From positions 154,185-218,184 of the forward strand of contig NZ_MDGT01000005.1 of assembly GCF_001870515.1 (NCBI RefSeq): DNA of 64,000 nucleotides, given 5' to 3'. The notes beneath the pieces were generated by a model. That model had not been told where the DNA came from. It was given only the letters and a program-made list of their open reading frames with translations, and searched no databases. A program made the translations under genes and the position numbers. This DNA is from Idiomarina sp. MD25a (GTDB lineage: Bacteria > Pseudomonadota > Gammaproteobacteria > Enterobacterales > Alteromonadaceae). The first letter of the stretch is position 1, and each line of letters begins with the position of its first letter. Shown here in pieces: positions 25,994 to 34,676 of the stretch.

Positions 25994-27838
25994 CTAAATT
26001 GATAACTTGCTAAGGCGCTTGCCACCCCAAATGGAGTTAACAATCGCTCGCGTGCCGACAATGGCGGTAAACATCGAGGTGATAATACCGATTGCCAATG
26101 TGATGGCGAACCCTTTGACCGGACCATTGCCCACGGCAAAAAGAATGATCGCAGCGATCAACGTAGTGATGTTCGCATCAGCGATGGTCGACAAGGCACT
26201 ATCATAACCATGATGAATTGCCTGCTGAGGACTGCGTTTAGCACGGATTTCTTCTCTAATCCGCTCAAATATCAGCACGTTAGCATCGACCGCCATACCG
26301 ACCGTCAAAACGATACCCGCCATACCCGGTAGGGTTAGTGTTGCGCCCGGAATCATCGACATCACACCAATAATCAAAATGATGTTTGTTGCCAAGGCGA
26401 CATCCGCAACGATGCCAAATTTACGGTAGTACAGCACCATAAACAGCAGTACTAGCACCAGACCCCAAATAATCGCCTGTGTGCCCGCATCGATGTTTTG
26501 TTGGCCTAAGCTCGGACCCACTGTCCGTTCTTCAACAATTTGAATCGGCGCAATCAACGCGCCCGCACGGAGCAAGAGCGAAAGATTTTGCGCTTCTTGC
26601 GGACCTACACCGGTGATACGGAAGCTGCTACCTAAACGAGATTGAATTGTTGCCACACTGACAACTTCTGCTTTTTTATTAAATTGCAGGTTACCCTCAG
26701 CATCGCGTTCGCCGGTTGATTCATATTCCATGAAAACGGTCGCCATAGGCTGACCGACATTATCTTTGGTCGCCAATGACATCTTGTCACCGCCCACGCC
26801 GTCTAGCTCAATATTGACCTGAGGACGGTTGTATTCGTCGTAACCAACGCCCGCATTAACAATGTGGTCACCTGTTAGAATCACATCTTCTTTTAACAGC
26901 TGTGGGCCGCCGTTACGCGAAGGGAGTAACTCACTACCAAAAGGTACGCGACCATTCACTGCGTCACGGACATCGTTTTCGGTATCAACGAGGCGGAATT
27001 CAAGTGTCGCGGTCGCACCTAAGATTTCCTTTGCCCGAGCCGTATCTTGTACGCCTGGTAATTCAACAACAATACGATTAGCGCCTTGACGTTGAATAAC
27101 AGGCTCAGCCACCCCGAGTTCGTTAACCCGGTTGCGCATAATGGTAATGTTTTGGGATACCGCATAGTCGCGGGTTTCAGCAAGCTTTTGCTCGGTCATT
27201 TGCATGCGAATCGTATTGGTCTCCGCATCCGCCAGCATCTGGTAACCTTGGTAACGTCCATCAAGATACGCCTCGGCTTGCTGAAAATCTTCATCTGAAC
27301 GGAGCTCAACGTTAATCGCATTATCTTCAACGCTTACATTGGTGTAACGAATACGCTCCTCGCGCAAAGAGCTTCGAATAGTATCCTTCATACCATCAAG
27401 AATTTTGCGCATGGCTTCGTTCATATCGATTTCCATCAAGAAATGAACGCCACCACGTAAATCTAGGCCCAACTTCATGGGTTCTGCGCCAATGGTTTTC
27501 AGCCACCCTGGCGTCGCTGGCGCTAAGTTAAGTGCAACAATATAGTGCTCACCTAAGCGCTTATTGAGTGCTTCACGCGCTTGTAATTGCTCTTTATCGG
27601 AGCTCAGTCGTACGAGTACTTGTTCTTCCTCAAGCGCAACAGATTTGGGTGAGATGTCTTCTGACTTCAGCGTTTCACGTACTAAATCAAGCGTTGAGGC
27701 ATCTACTGTTGCTTGACGATCTGCGGAAATTTGAACTGCGGGATCTTCGCCGTAAATGTTAGGCAGCGCATACAGCGCTGCCAACAAAATAACGAAAATT
27801 ACGAGCAGGTTTTTCCACAACGGGTATTTATTTAACAC
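25994..27838 (-). CDS. secD: Protein translocase subunit SecD
   Basis: Large RND-type subunit of SecDF, 614 residues (E. coli 615). It has an N-terminal helix, a large periplasmic domain beginning [17 protein letters not shown] with the [11 protein letters not shown] and [11 protein letters not shown] segments, and five C-terminal helices including [20 protein letters not shown] and the [29 protein letters not shown] block, kept below in short form: [15 protein letters not shown]. It is downstream of yajC by 24 bases. Confidence 0.96.
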   Translation of the reverse strand: MLNKYPLWKNLLVIFVILLAALYALPNIYGEDPAVQISADRQATVDASTLDLVRETLKSEDISPKSVALEEEQVLVRLSSDKEQLQAREALNKRLGEHYIVALNLAPATPGWLKTIGAEPMKLGLDLRGGVHFLMEIDMNEAMRKILDGMKDTIRSSLREERIRYTNVSVEDNAINVELRSDEDFQQAEAYLDGRYQGYQMLADAETNTIRMQMTEQKLAETRDYAVSQNITIMRNRVNELGVAEPVIQRQGANRIVVELPGVQDTARAKEILGATATLEFRLVDTENDVRDAVNGRVPFGSELLPSRNGGPQLLKEDVILTGDHIVNAGVGYDEYNRPQVNIELDGVGGDKMSLATKDNVGQPMATVFMEYESTGERDAEGNLQFNKKAEVVSVATIQSRLGSSFRITGVGPQEAQNLSLLLRAGALIAPIQIVEERTVGPSLGQQNIDAGTQAIIWGLVLVLLFMVLYYRKFGIVADVALATNIILIIGVMSMIPGATLTLPGMAGIVLTVGMAVDANVLIFERIREEIRAKRSPQQAIHHGYDSALSTIADANITTLIAAIILFAVGNGPVKGFAITLAIGIITSMFTAIVGTRAIVNSIWGGKRLSKLSI

Positions 27839-27862
27839 GTCGTGCCTACCTTACATTTTCAA

Positions 27863-28198
27863 TTAGAGAGACTTCATTGTACCTTTTGGAAGAACTGAGG
27901 TAACTGCTGCTTTCTGAACAGTCACTTCCATTTCTTCACTCAGTGCGATGACGATAAAATCTTTGTCGTCACTTACTTTAGTAATTTTGCCAACCATGCC
28001 GCCTTGAGTGAGTACTTCATCACCTTTGCTAAGCGAACTAATGAGCTCTTTATGTTGCTTCATGCGTTTGGCTTGTGGGCGGTAAATCAAGAAATAAAAT
28101 ACCAAACCGAATAATAGCAGCATGATGATCAGTTCCATGCCGCCGCCTTGAGCAGCTGCACCATCTTGCGCGTATGCAGGGCTAATAAAAAAACTCAT
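27863..28198 (-). CDS. yajC: Preprotein translocase subunit YajC
   Basis: Small single-helix partner of SecDF, 111 residues. It has an Ala/Gly-rich N-terminus, one membrane helix (about 24-43, IIMLLLFGLVFYFLIYRPQ), and the conserved cytoplasmic part RMKQHKELISSLSKGDEVLTQGG, shortened here: SLSKGDEVLTQGG and VGKI. Enteric genomes place queA-tgt upstream of yajC; here the upstream neighbour is an AAA+ regulator instead. The 135-bp gap 28199-28333 likely holds the promoter. Confidence 0.94.
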   Translation of the reverse strand: MSFFISPAYAQDGAAAQGGGMELIIMLLLFGLVFYFLIYRPQAKRMKQHKELISSLSKGDEVLTQGGMVGKITKVSDDKDFIVIALSEEMEVTVQKAAVTSVLPKGTMKSL

Positions 28199-28333
28199 AA
28201 TGTTTCCTCGATTGATGTTACTTTATAATAATTGAGCGCCACTCATTTCAGATGAGGGCTGATTTCTTAATTGCAAGTGCTAGCGCAACAGTTTATCGGA
28301 TTTTTACCGCGTTTTATATGCCTAGCACTCAAC

Positions 28334-29854
28334 CTAAATCTCAAGTCCCATCGCTTTTAATCGACGACGTAAACCGACTTGCGAAACTTTCAACGCCCAC
28401 ATCATTTTCTCCGTGTCACCGCTATAACGTTCATAGTGCTCGCGGATGGTCGCTTCGCCTAAGTCTTGGGCTGTGTGAATACCATCAAAGCGTTGAATCA
28501 ACTGATAAACCGAGGCACGAGAAATATTGAGCTCGCGTGCTGTAGCTTGTAGTTCAAAACGGTTGTTTTGTAACGATTCAATGAGCTCATCTTTACTTAC
28601 GCTATTAGGTTTGCGCGATTTAGTCACTTTCTTGCTGCTGCTTGGGTTAGGCGACTCTTGTTTAGAAGCAAGAATGCTGAGCAACTGCGGGTCTAAATAT
28701 AAGCGCTCCTTGTCGCGACTATCAATCACAATTTGTCGAGCAACATTACGTAATTGTCTTACGTTACCCGGCCAGTTAAACATCAGCAGTTGCACCATGA
28801 GCTCGGTCGGCACTTCCGCATCAAAACTTTTCTTCACGTGAACGCGTGCCCACTGTTCACTGACAAAGTGAATAAATAGCAAACCGATATCTTCGCGCCG
28901 CTCGACCAAACTAGGTACAAACAGTTGATACGCCGATAACAGATTGTTTAATCGCCAAAGCAGCGAACTTTTATTCTCAGGACAGTTGTCATAAGTGCTT
29001 GTCAGCATAAAGCGACATTTTAATGCCACTGGGTTTGAGTCATTCATTGCGAGCACTTTCTGTGCTTTAAACGCTTTGAATACTAACTCATGGACTTTCT
29101 CCGAAGCATCCTCAAGATCTTCTAATAAGATAGTGCCGTGCCCCGCTTGCTCGAGCCATCCTTTTCGTCGCTGTCCATTTCGCACAACGCCAAACAACTC
29201 TTCTTCCGCTACAGCGTCATGAATGGCCGCAACGTTAACGGAAATAAAAGGCTCGTCGGCTTGGTCACTGTAATCATGAATACTGCGTGCAATATGCTCT
29301 TTACCAACACCCGCTGCACCGCGGATCATGACAGGCAAATTAAGGCGAGCGATATTCTTAGCCTTCTCTCTAACGGCGGCGATATCTGGACTAATACCTA
29401 AAATGAGGTTGTCATCGGGAACCAGCATGTGTTGCAGAGGTAAAAATTTAAGCAGCAGAACGACCTTTTGACTCAACGTAAGAATGACACCCTCGTGCAT
29501 ATCGTCAGACGTTAGCAAATACTCTTGCTGCAACGAGCGACCCGGAATCGTTACCTCGGTGCTAGTGCTATGGGCACGAACCCGGTAAAGATCGTCTGAG
29601 TCCTTTTGAATAATCAATGGCGAGCGACTAATGTGCGGATCAGCCAATGGCTTTCCAGCATAACCATTTTTAGAAAACTCGGGCCGATTGCGACTCACAT
29701 AGCCTCGACCGTCTCGGTCCAAGTCTAACAGAGGCGCCACCTCACCAACACGATTTGCGTTAGGATGGAGCGCAATCACTAACATTGGCACAACAGATTG
29801 CTGCTTGTCCAAAGAGTCATGCGCATGCTGTGTTTTAATATCGGCTATATCCAT
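28334..29854 (-). CDS. FHA-AAA+ transcriptional regulator with degenerate sigma-54 motifs and two Fis-type HTHs
   Basis: Related to NtrC-type enhancer-binding proteins but altered. The 506-residue protein has an FHA-like N-terminal domain (about 25-135; SRSP in PHISRSPLII), then an AAA+ core (about 150-375). Walker A is GAAGVGKE (179-186, usual GETGTGKE). The GAFTGA loop that contacts sigma-54 is absent; ELFGVVRNGQRRKGWLEQA runs through this place (219-236). Walker B is TILLEDL (241-247) where LFLDEI is usual. The R-finger/WPGNVRQLRN segment (361-370) is kept. Two helix-turn-helix segments follow, 421-455 and 464-504 (VGLRRRLKAMGL). Probably acts independently of sigma-54 (inference). Monocistronic by layout. 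Confidence 0.83.
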   Translation of the reverse strand: MDIADIKTQHAHDSLDKQQSVVPMLVIALHPNANRVGEVAPLLDLDRDGRGYVSRNRPEFSKNGYAGKPLADPHISRSPLIIQKDSDDLYRVRAHSTSTEVTIPGRSLQQEYLLTSDDMHEGVILTLSQKVVLLLKFLPLQHMLVPDDNLILGISPDIAAVREKAKNIARLNLPVMIRGAAGVGKEHIARSIHDYSDQADEPFISVNVAAIHDAVAEEELFGVVRNGQRRKGWLEQAGHGTILLEDLEDASEKVHELVFKAFKAQKVLAMNDSNPVALKCRFMLTSTYDNCPENKSSLLWRLNNLLSAYQLFVPSLVERREDIGLLFIHFVSEQWARVHVKKSFDAEVPTELMVQLLMFNWPGNVRQLRNVARQIVIDSRDKERLYLDPQLLSILASKQESPNPSSSKKVTKSRKPNSVSKDELIESLQNNRFELQATARELNISRASVYQLIQRFDGIHTAQDLGEATIREHYERYSGDTEKMMWALKVSQVGLRRRLKAMGLEI

Positions 29855-29962
29855 AATTTGCTAGTCCTTAAGCATTATCGTCGTCTCTTGCAGCATAATA
29901 CTGTGCTGCCTTAAAAACTGCTACATTTCTAATCAAATCTATGGCACTGTTGGATTTATTTT

Positions 29963-30610
29963 GTGTCCGAAAGCGCCTCGATCAAAATGTCCTCAATTGA
30001 CTTACTATTTTACCTAACTGACTTAGCTGGTGTCGCTGTATTTGCGGTAGCAGGTACATTACTTGCGTTCCGTAAAAAAATGGACGGATTTGGTGTCATT
30101 ATTCTCGCTTCTGCAACAGCCATCGGTGGTGGTACGACGCGCGACCTGATCTTAGGCTTACCAGTATTCTGGACGCACGATCCGACTTATATTTATGTCA
30201 TCGTTGCCGTTGCGTTGCTAACTATCGTGTGGTTGAGGTTCAAATCTTACATCCCTATCAACACCCTGTTAGTCGCTGACGCCTTTGGCCTCGCTTTTTT
30301 CGCCACCATGGGTGCTCAAAAAACCTTGGCAGCGGGCTTTACGCCCTTCATCGCGGTGATCATGGGAACAGTATCAGCATGCTTTGGCGGTATGTTGCGT
30401 GACGTATTAGCGCGCGATGTTCCGATGGTTTTGAAAAGTGAGCTCTATGCAACGACTTGTATCATCGGCGCAACGATTTATACAGTTTTAGTGCCTTACT
30501 TTCCCGTTACGGCATTGGCCGCAAGCATGTTAGCCACGCTCGTTGTAAGACTCGGGGCTATCCGATACCAATGGTCATTACCTGTATTTAAAGAACACGA
30601 GCATCATTAG
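29963..30610 (+). CDS. TRIC/UPF0126-family membrane protein
   Basis: Seven-helix membrane protein of 215 residues, in the family of YicG/YadS and prokaryotic TRIC-type cation channels. Two repeats each carry a glycine-rich motif: ATAIGGGTTRDLILGLPVFW and GGMLRDVLARDVPMVL. Start GTG at 29963 gives eight extra residues (MSESASIK); the ATG at 29987 (MSSIDLLF) is equally possible, and neither has a good Shine-Dalgarno. The CrbS-like kinase gene starts 2 bases after its stop, so the two are likely co-transcribed. The physiological ion is not established. Confidence 0.87.
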   Translation: MSESASIKMSSIDLLFYLTDLAGVAVFAVAGTLLAFRKKMDGFGVIILASATAIGGGTTRDLILGLPVFWTHDPTYIYVIVAVALLTIVWLRFKSYIPINTLLVADAFGLAFFATMGAQKTLAAGFTPFIAVIMGTVSACFGGMLRDVLARDVPMVLKSELYATTCIIGATIYTVLVPYFPVTALAASMLATLVVRLGAIRYQWSLPVFKEHEHH

Positions 30611-30612
30611 TC

Positions 30613-33600
30613 ATGCTATCTATCGGCTGGATTATCGCGATTGCAGTCGCTTATCTTTGTCTGCTGTTTTTCATCGCCTACCGAGGCGATAACCTAAGTC
30701 GTAAACGAGTTAAACCCTATCGATATGCGTTGGCTCAAGGTGTCCATTGTACCTCATGGGCGTTTTTTGGCACGGTCACCCAGTCGGCAATTTATGGTTG
30801 GTCTTTTGCCCCCACCTATGTTGGCGCTATTCTGGTGTTCCTCGTTTTTCACCGTGTTCAACTCCGCTTGCTAAGCTATTGCAAGCAGCAAAACATCACG
30901 TCAATTGCCGACTTAGTAGGTAGTCACTTTGGTCGCTCGTCAATGTTATCAGGCTTCATTGCCATCACCGCATTGGTTGCCGTTGTTCCGTATATTTCAC
31001 TCCAACTTCGTGCCGTCACTGCGAGCGTGACCACCTTAACGGGCGTAGCAACAGGCTCTAATACATTCTTTGATTTAGCACTACTTGTCACACTCGCGAT
31101 GGTTAGTTTTGCGTTTTTGTTCGGTACTCGTCGCTTGTCTTTAGCGGAGCAGCATAACGGGTTGATGGACGTAGTGGCGTTTGAATCTATCGTTAAGTTG
31201 GTTGCTTTTATGATAGTGGGCGCATTTGTCTGCTGGTCGCTATTCGATGGCATGGTGGATTTGATCGAACAAAGTATAGCCATGCCTTCAGTCAAAACCA
31301 TTCTTGAAGGCCGTCCCGATGGGATCTATATTTTTATTGTGCATGCCTGTCTTGGCGCGTTATCGATGTTCTGTCTTCCCCGTCAATTTCACGTTAGTTA
31401 TATCGAGTGTAATCACCCTGACGAACTCAAAGTCGCACGCTGGGCGTTTCCACTTTATCTATTTGCTATCAACTTTTTTATTCTACCCATTGCGCTAGCT
31501 GGGCTAGTGCTAGCACCAGAATATGCTCACACCGACATGTTTATGTTGGCTTTGCCGATCATTACAGAGCGACCCGATATTAGTATTGTCGCTTTTATTG
31601 GAGGTCTTTCTGCTTCAACAAGTATGGTGCTCATAGCCTTATTAGCCCTTAGTATCATGATGTCTAACGATGTGGTCATTCCAAGCTGGCTGCATCTATT
31701 CAAACACCCGAGTCGAAGACTATCTCCTCGTCTAGTCCTGAACATTCGCCGTGCCACTATCATCGTAGTCATGTTGTTGGCTTATGGTTATTATCAGCTC
31801 ACCTTAGAATCGCTGCCGCTCGTCAACTCCGGGCTTATTGCATTGGCTTTGCTTGCTCAGCTGGCACCCGGTATTCTAGCCACCGTGCTATGGTCCCGCG
31901 CCAGCGGTTTGGGTGTGAGTGCCGGCATTCTTGTCGGTTGGCTCGTCTGGGCTTGGCAACTACTGATGCCCGCCCTAAACACCCAGCAGCCGATGCTGGA
32001 TACCGAACTTGCAGACGGTGTGGTATTGAGCTTAACACTGAACTTTTCAGTGTTTTGGTTCTTTTCCATGCTACGACCACAAATCCCAAACATCACAGCC
32101 CCAACCGTAAAAGATAGCATTGAGTCGAGTAGCCTAACCTGGGCGCGGCTCTATACGGTTTTATCAACGTTCTACACTGACGCTCAATTACGTATCATTC
32201 AGCGTCGCCTGGATATCGACTTATTCTCACAAGATAACCACGCCATCGTACCCACGGATGTCATGGTGCGTGTCGAACGAGAACTGTCTGCGGTGATAGG
32301 CACATCGGCTAGCCGGCTATTATTAGAGTCGGTATCTGAACAACACGCCCTTTCAGTAGATCGTATGGTGGACTGGGCCGCCGAAGCCTCAAAACTCTAT
32401 CGGTTTAACCGCGAGCTGTTGCAAGCTTCGGTGGAGAATATTCCTCAAGGTATTAGTGTAATCGACCAAAAGCTTCGCTTGGTCGCGTGGAACCAACGCT
32501 ATGCTGATATATTTGATTACCCGACCGGGATGCTAGAAACCGGTATCCCTGTCGAAAAGTTGCTTCGCTTTAATGCCCAACGCGGTATGTTGAGTTCGCA
32601 GGAAACAGACATCGAAAAGGAAATTCAAAAACGTTTAGACTACCTCAGATCAGGCAGCGCTTATTCCTACCAACGTCAGCAGGGTGACAGAATTATTGAA
32701 TTACATGGCAACCCAATGCCTGGCGGTGGTTTTGTTACCACTTACAGCGATATTACAGAAAAAGTGGCGGCGCAAAACCAATTGCGTCAAATCAACGAAG
32801 AGCTTGAGCAACGCGTAGCAGACCGCACAGAGCAATTATTAATCGCCAAACAAGCAGAAGAGCATGCACACCGCAGTAAATCACGTTTTTTTGCTGCGGT
32901 CAGTCACGACTTAATGCAACCGTTTAACGCAGCCAGCCTTTTCACCGATATGTTGGTTGCCAAATCATCAGCCAGCCAGCGTCCTATTGCCGATCACTTA
33001 AAGCAGTCCTTGGAACAAGCCGAAGAACTACTCACCATGCTGTTGGATATGACAAAGCTGGATAGCGGTCACCTCAAGCCAGAGTACCAAACCTTTGAGC
33101 TCAGCTCGGTACTCAATCCTTTAGTCGAGCGCTACCGTTTTATGGCACAAGACAAACAGCTAGCGTTTCACTTCATTACGAGCCGCATTCGCGTGCGTAG
33201 CGATCGCCGACTGTTAACTCGTGTCTTCCAAAACCTGTTATCAAACGCGTTGCGCTACACTCAAACAGGACGTATCACAGTGGGTTGCAAACGCGCAGGT
33301 AGCCAAGTCACAGTATGGATTATCGACACCGGCCCCGGTATTCCCGAGCACAAGCAAAGAGAGATTTTCCAGGAATTTCATCAGTTGCATAGTGAGAGTG
33401 ATAATCCAGGTTTGGGTCTGGGATTATCCATTGTTGAACGTATTTGCCGCTTGATGAACCTGCCGCTAACGCTGCGTTCGGGAGTTGGCAAAGGCACCGC
33501 TTTTGGGGTTACTTTCAATGCGCTTGCGGCGCTGCCTCCGCAATCTAATCCAGATATCGGCGAAGAGACCGATAACGTCGAACCATTACTCAGTGGTTTT

Positions 33601-33948
33601 CATGTTTTAGTGGTCGACAACGATCCTCAGGTGCTGTTTGCCACCAGTGAATTACTAAAAGGTTGGGGAGCCGAAGTCACCACGGCTGAAGGCATGAGGG
33701 ACCTGACGTCGTTAGCAGAATGCGACTTAATTTTTGCTGACTATCACTTAAACCACGGGCAGACGGGGGTTGAAGTCATCGAAATGCTTCGAACACAGTG
33801 GAACAATGATACTCCAGCCATTATTAATTCCGCTGATCCCACAGAGTCAGTGCGTCAAGCAGCGATGTCCGTTGAAGCCTACTTTATCCCGAAACCGCTC
33901 AAAGTAGGTGCGTTAAAACGCTTACTCAAGCGAATCCGAGGCGGATAG
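30613..33948 (+). CDS. crbS: CrbS-like hybrid histidine kinase with SLC5 transporter-type input domain
   Basis: Sensor of 1111 residues. Residues 1-490 form a sodium/solute-symporter (SLC5) domain with about 12-13 helices (WTSWAFFGTVTQSAIYG, RQFHVSYIECNHPDEL). A STAC-like segment follows (about 505-590), then a PAS domain (about 610-735, IPQGISVIDQKLRLVAWNQRY). HisKA has His765 in AAVSHDLMQPFNAASLF; the HATPase has FQNLLSNALRYT, DTGPGI and GLGLGLSIVER. A C-terminal receiver has D1043 (FADYHL). This architecture is that of CrbS, which with CrbR controls acetate use through acs in Vibrio and Pseudomonas. Its stop overlaps the convergent response regulator by 27 bases. Confidence 0.86.
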   Translation: MLSIGWIIAIAVAYLCLLFFIAYRGDNLSRKRVKPYRYALAQGVHCTSWAFFGTVTQSAIYGWSFAPTYVGAILVFLVFHRVQLRLLSYCKQQNITSIADLVGSHFGRSSMLSGFIAITALVAVVPYISLQLRAVTASVTTLTGVATGSNTFFDLALLVTLAMVSFAFLFGTRRLSLAEQHNGLMDVVAFESIVKLVAFMIVGAFVCWSLFDGMVDLIEQSIAMPSVKTILEGRPDGIYIFIVHACLGALSMFCLPRQFHVSYIECNHPDELKVARWAFPLYLFAINFFILPIALAGLVLAPEYAHTDMFMLALPIITERPDISIVAFIGGLSASTSMVLIALLALSIMMSNDVVIPSWLHLFKHPSRRLSPRLVLNIRRATIIVVMLLAYGYYQLTLESLPLVNSGLIALALLAQLAPGILATVLWSRASGLGVSAGILVGWLVWAWQLLMPALNTQQPMLDTELADGVVLSLTLNFSVFWFFSMLRPQIPNITAPTVKDSIESSSLTWARLYTVLSTFYTDAQLRIIQRRLDIDLFSQDNHAIVPTDVMVRVERELSAVIGTSASRLLLESVSEQHALSVDRMVDWAAEASKLYRFNRELLQASVENIPQGISVIDQKLRLVAWNQRYADIFDYPTGMLETGIPVEKLLRFNAQRGMLSSQETDIEKEIQKRLDYLRSGSAYSYQRQQGDRIIELHGNPMPGGGFVTTYSDITEKVAAQNQLRQINEELEQRVADRTEQLLIAKQAEEHAHRSKSRFFAAVSHDLMQPFNAASLFTDMLVAKSSASQRPIADHLKQSLEQAEELLTMLLDMTKLDSGHLKPEYQTFELSSVLNPLVERYRFMAQDKQLAFHFITSRIRVRSDRRLLTRVFQNLLSNALRYTQTGRITVGCKRAGSQVTVWIIDTGPGIPEHKQREIFQEFHQLHSESDNPGLGLGLSIVERICRLMNLPLTLRSGVGKGTAFGVTFNALAALPPQSNPDIGEETDNVEPLLSGFHVLVVDNDPQVLFATSELLKGWGAEVTTAEGMRDLTSLAECDLIFADYHLNHGQTGVEVIEMLRTQWNNDTPAIINSADPTESVRQAAMSVEAYFIPKPLKVGALKRLLKRIRGG

Positions 33949-34590
33949 CATCTGCCTGAATAGAATTCCAGCTTGGGTTCGGTTGACACAATGGAGTTTC
34001 CTTAAAATCGCAGAGACATGCTGCTTGATGGTGGTTTCTTGCACCCCAAGATCAAATGCGATTTGTTTATTCAGGCGCCCATCAGCAATCGCTTTTAAAA
34101 CTTTCAGTTGTTGTGGAGTTAAGCTTTCTAAGCTACGAGCAAAATTCACCACGTCTTGATCGGTCTCGGTCAAGTCTACCAGTCCTTCGGGTAGCCAATT
34201 GTCACCCGCTAGCACAGTTTCCACTGCCGCGGCCCACTCTGGTAGTGGCACCGATTTAGGTATATAAGCACTGGCTCCTAGAGCCATCGCCTGACGAATA
34301 ATATTGGCATTTTCATTGGCGGATACAATAACCACAAGCACATCAGGAAACTGACTTCGCAATAACGTTAAGCTCGTGAGCCCTTCGTTACCCGGCATCG
34401 ATAGATCAAGAAAAACCAGTTCAAGTTGTGGGTTTTGCTTTAACTGCGACTCAAGCTGAGTAAAAGTTGACGCCTCTAACACGTCAGATTCAAGTGTTTC
34501 ACCCAATGCCTGTTTAATCGCCGCGCGAAAGATGGGATGGTCGTCTGCGATGATGGCGCGTGCCATGGAGCTAAATACCGTATTAAGCAT
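33922..34590 (-). CDS. crbR: CrbR-like NarL/LuxR response regulator
   Basis: Response regulator of 222 residues: receiver domain (about 8-130) with acidic pair ADD, phospho-acceptor D62 in VFLDLSMPG, switch S and K (VSAN, IPKSVPL), then a LuxR-type HTH (about 155-215, SLTPQQLKVLKAIADGRLNKQIAFDL, shortened: LTPQQLKVLKAIADG; VQETTIKQHVSAILRKL). An alternative ATG at 34566 (MARAIIADDHPIF) is closer to the usual receiver start. It is convergent with the crbS-like gene, and follows the TonB receptor gene on the minus strand with a hairpin between. CrbR naming rests on the neighbouring kinase. Confidence 0.84.
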   Translation of the reverse strand: MLNTVFSSMARAIIADDHPIFRAAIKQALGETLESDVLEASTFTQLESQLKQNPQLELVFLDLSMPGNEGLTSLTLLRSQFPDVLVVIVSANENANIIRQAMALGASAYIPKSVPLPEWAAAVETVLAGDNWLPEGLVDLTETDQDVVNFARSLESLTPQQLKVLKAIADGRLNKQIAFDLGVQETTIKQHVSAILRKLHCVNRTQAGILFRQMLSASDSLE

Positions 34591-34629
34591 TTGTTGATGC
34601 CACCATGCTAACCAGTTTTAAGGGAATAT

Positions 34630-34656
34630 ACCAGTGCGAGCATAACTCGCACTGGT
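34630..34656 (-). terminator. Terminator hairpin after TonB receptor gene
   Basis: Perfect 11-bp stem: ACCAGTGCGAG at 34630-34640 and complement at 34646-34656, loop CATAA. It begins 20 bases after the receptor stop and separates it from crbR. The trailing sequence on the minus strand (ATATTCCCTT) has only a weak T tract. Confidence 0.6.
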
Positions 34657-34676
34657 CACTGTGGGTCCATAAATAA

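Noticed and set aside
30613..32100. A stand-alone sodium/solute symporter gene
   Set aside because: The frame continues without a stop into PAS, kinase and receiver domains, so it is the input domain of a kinase.
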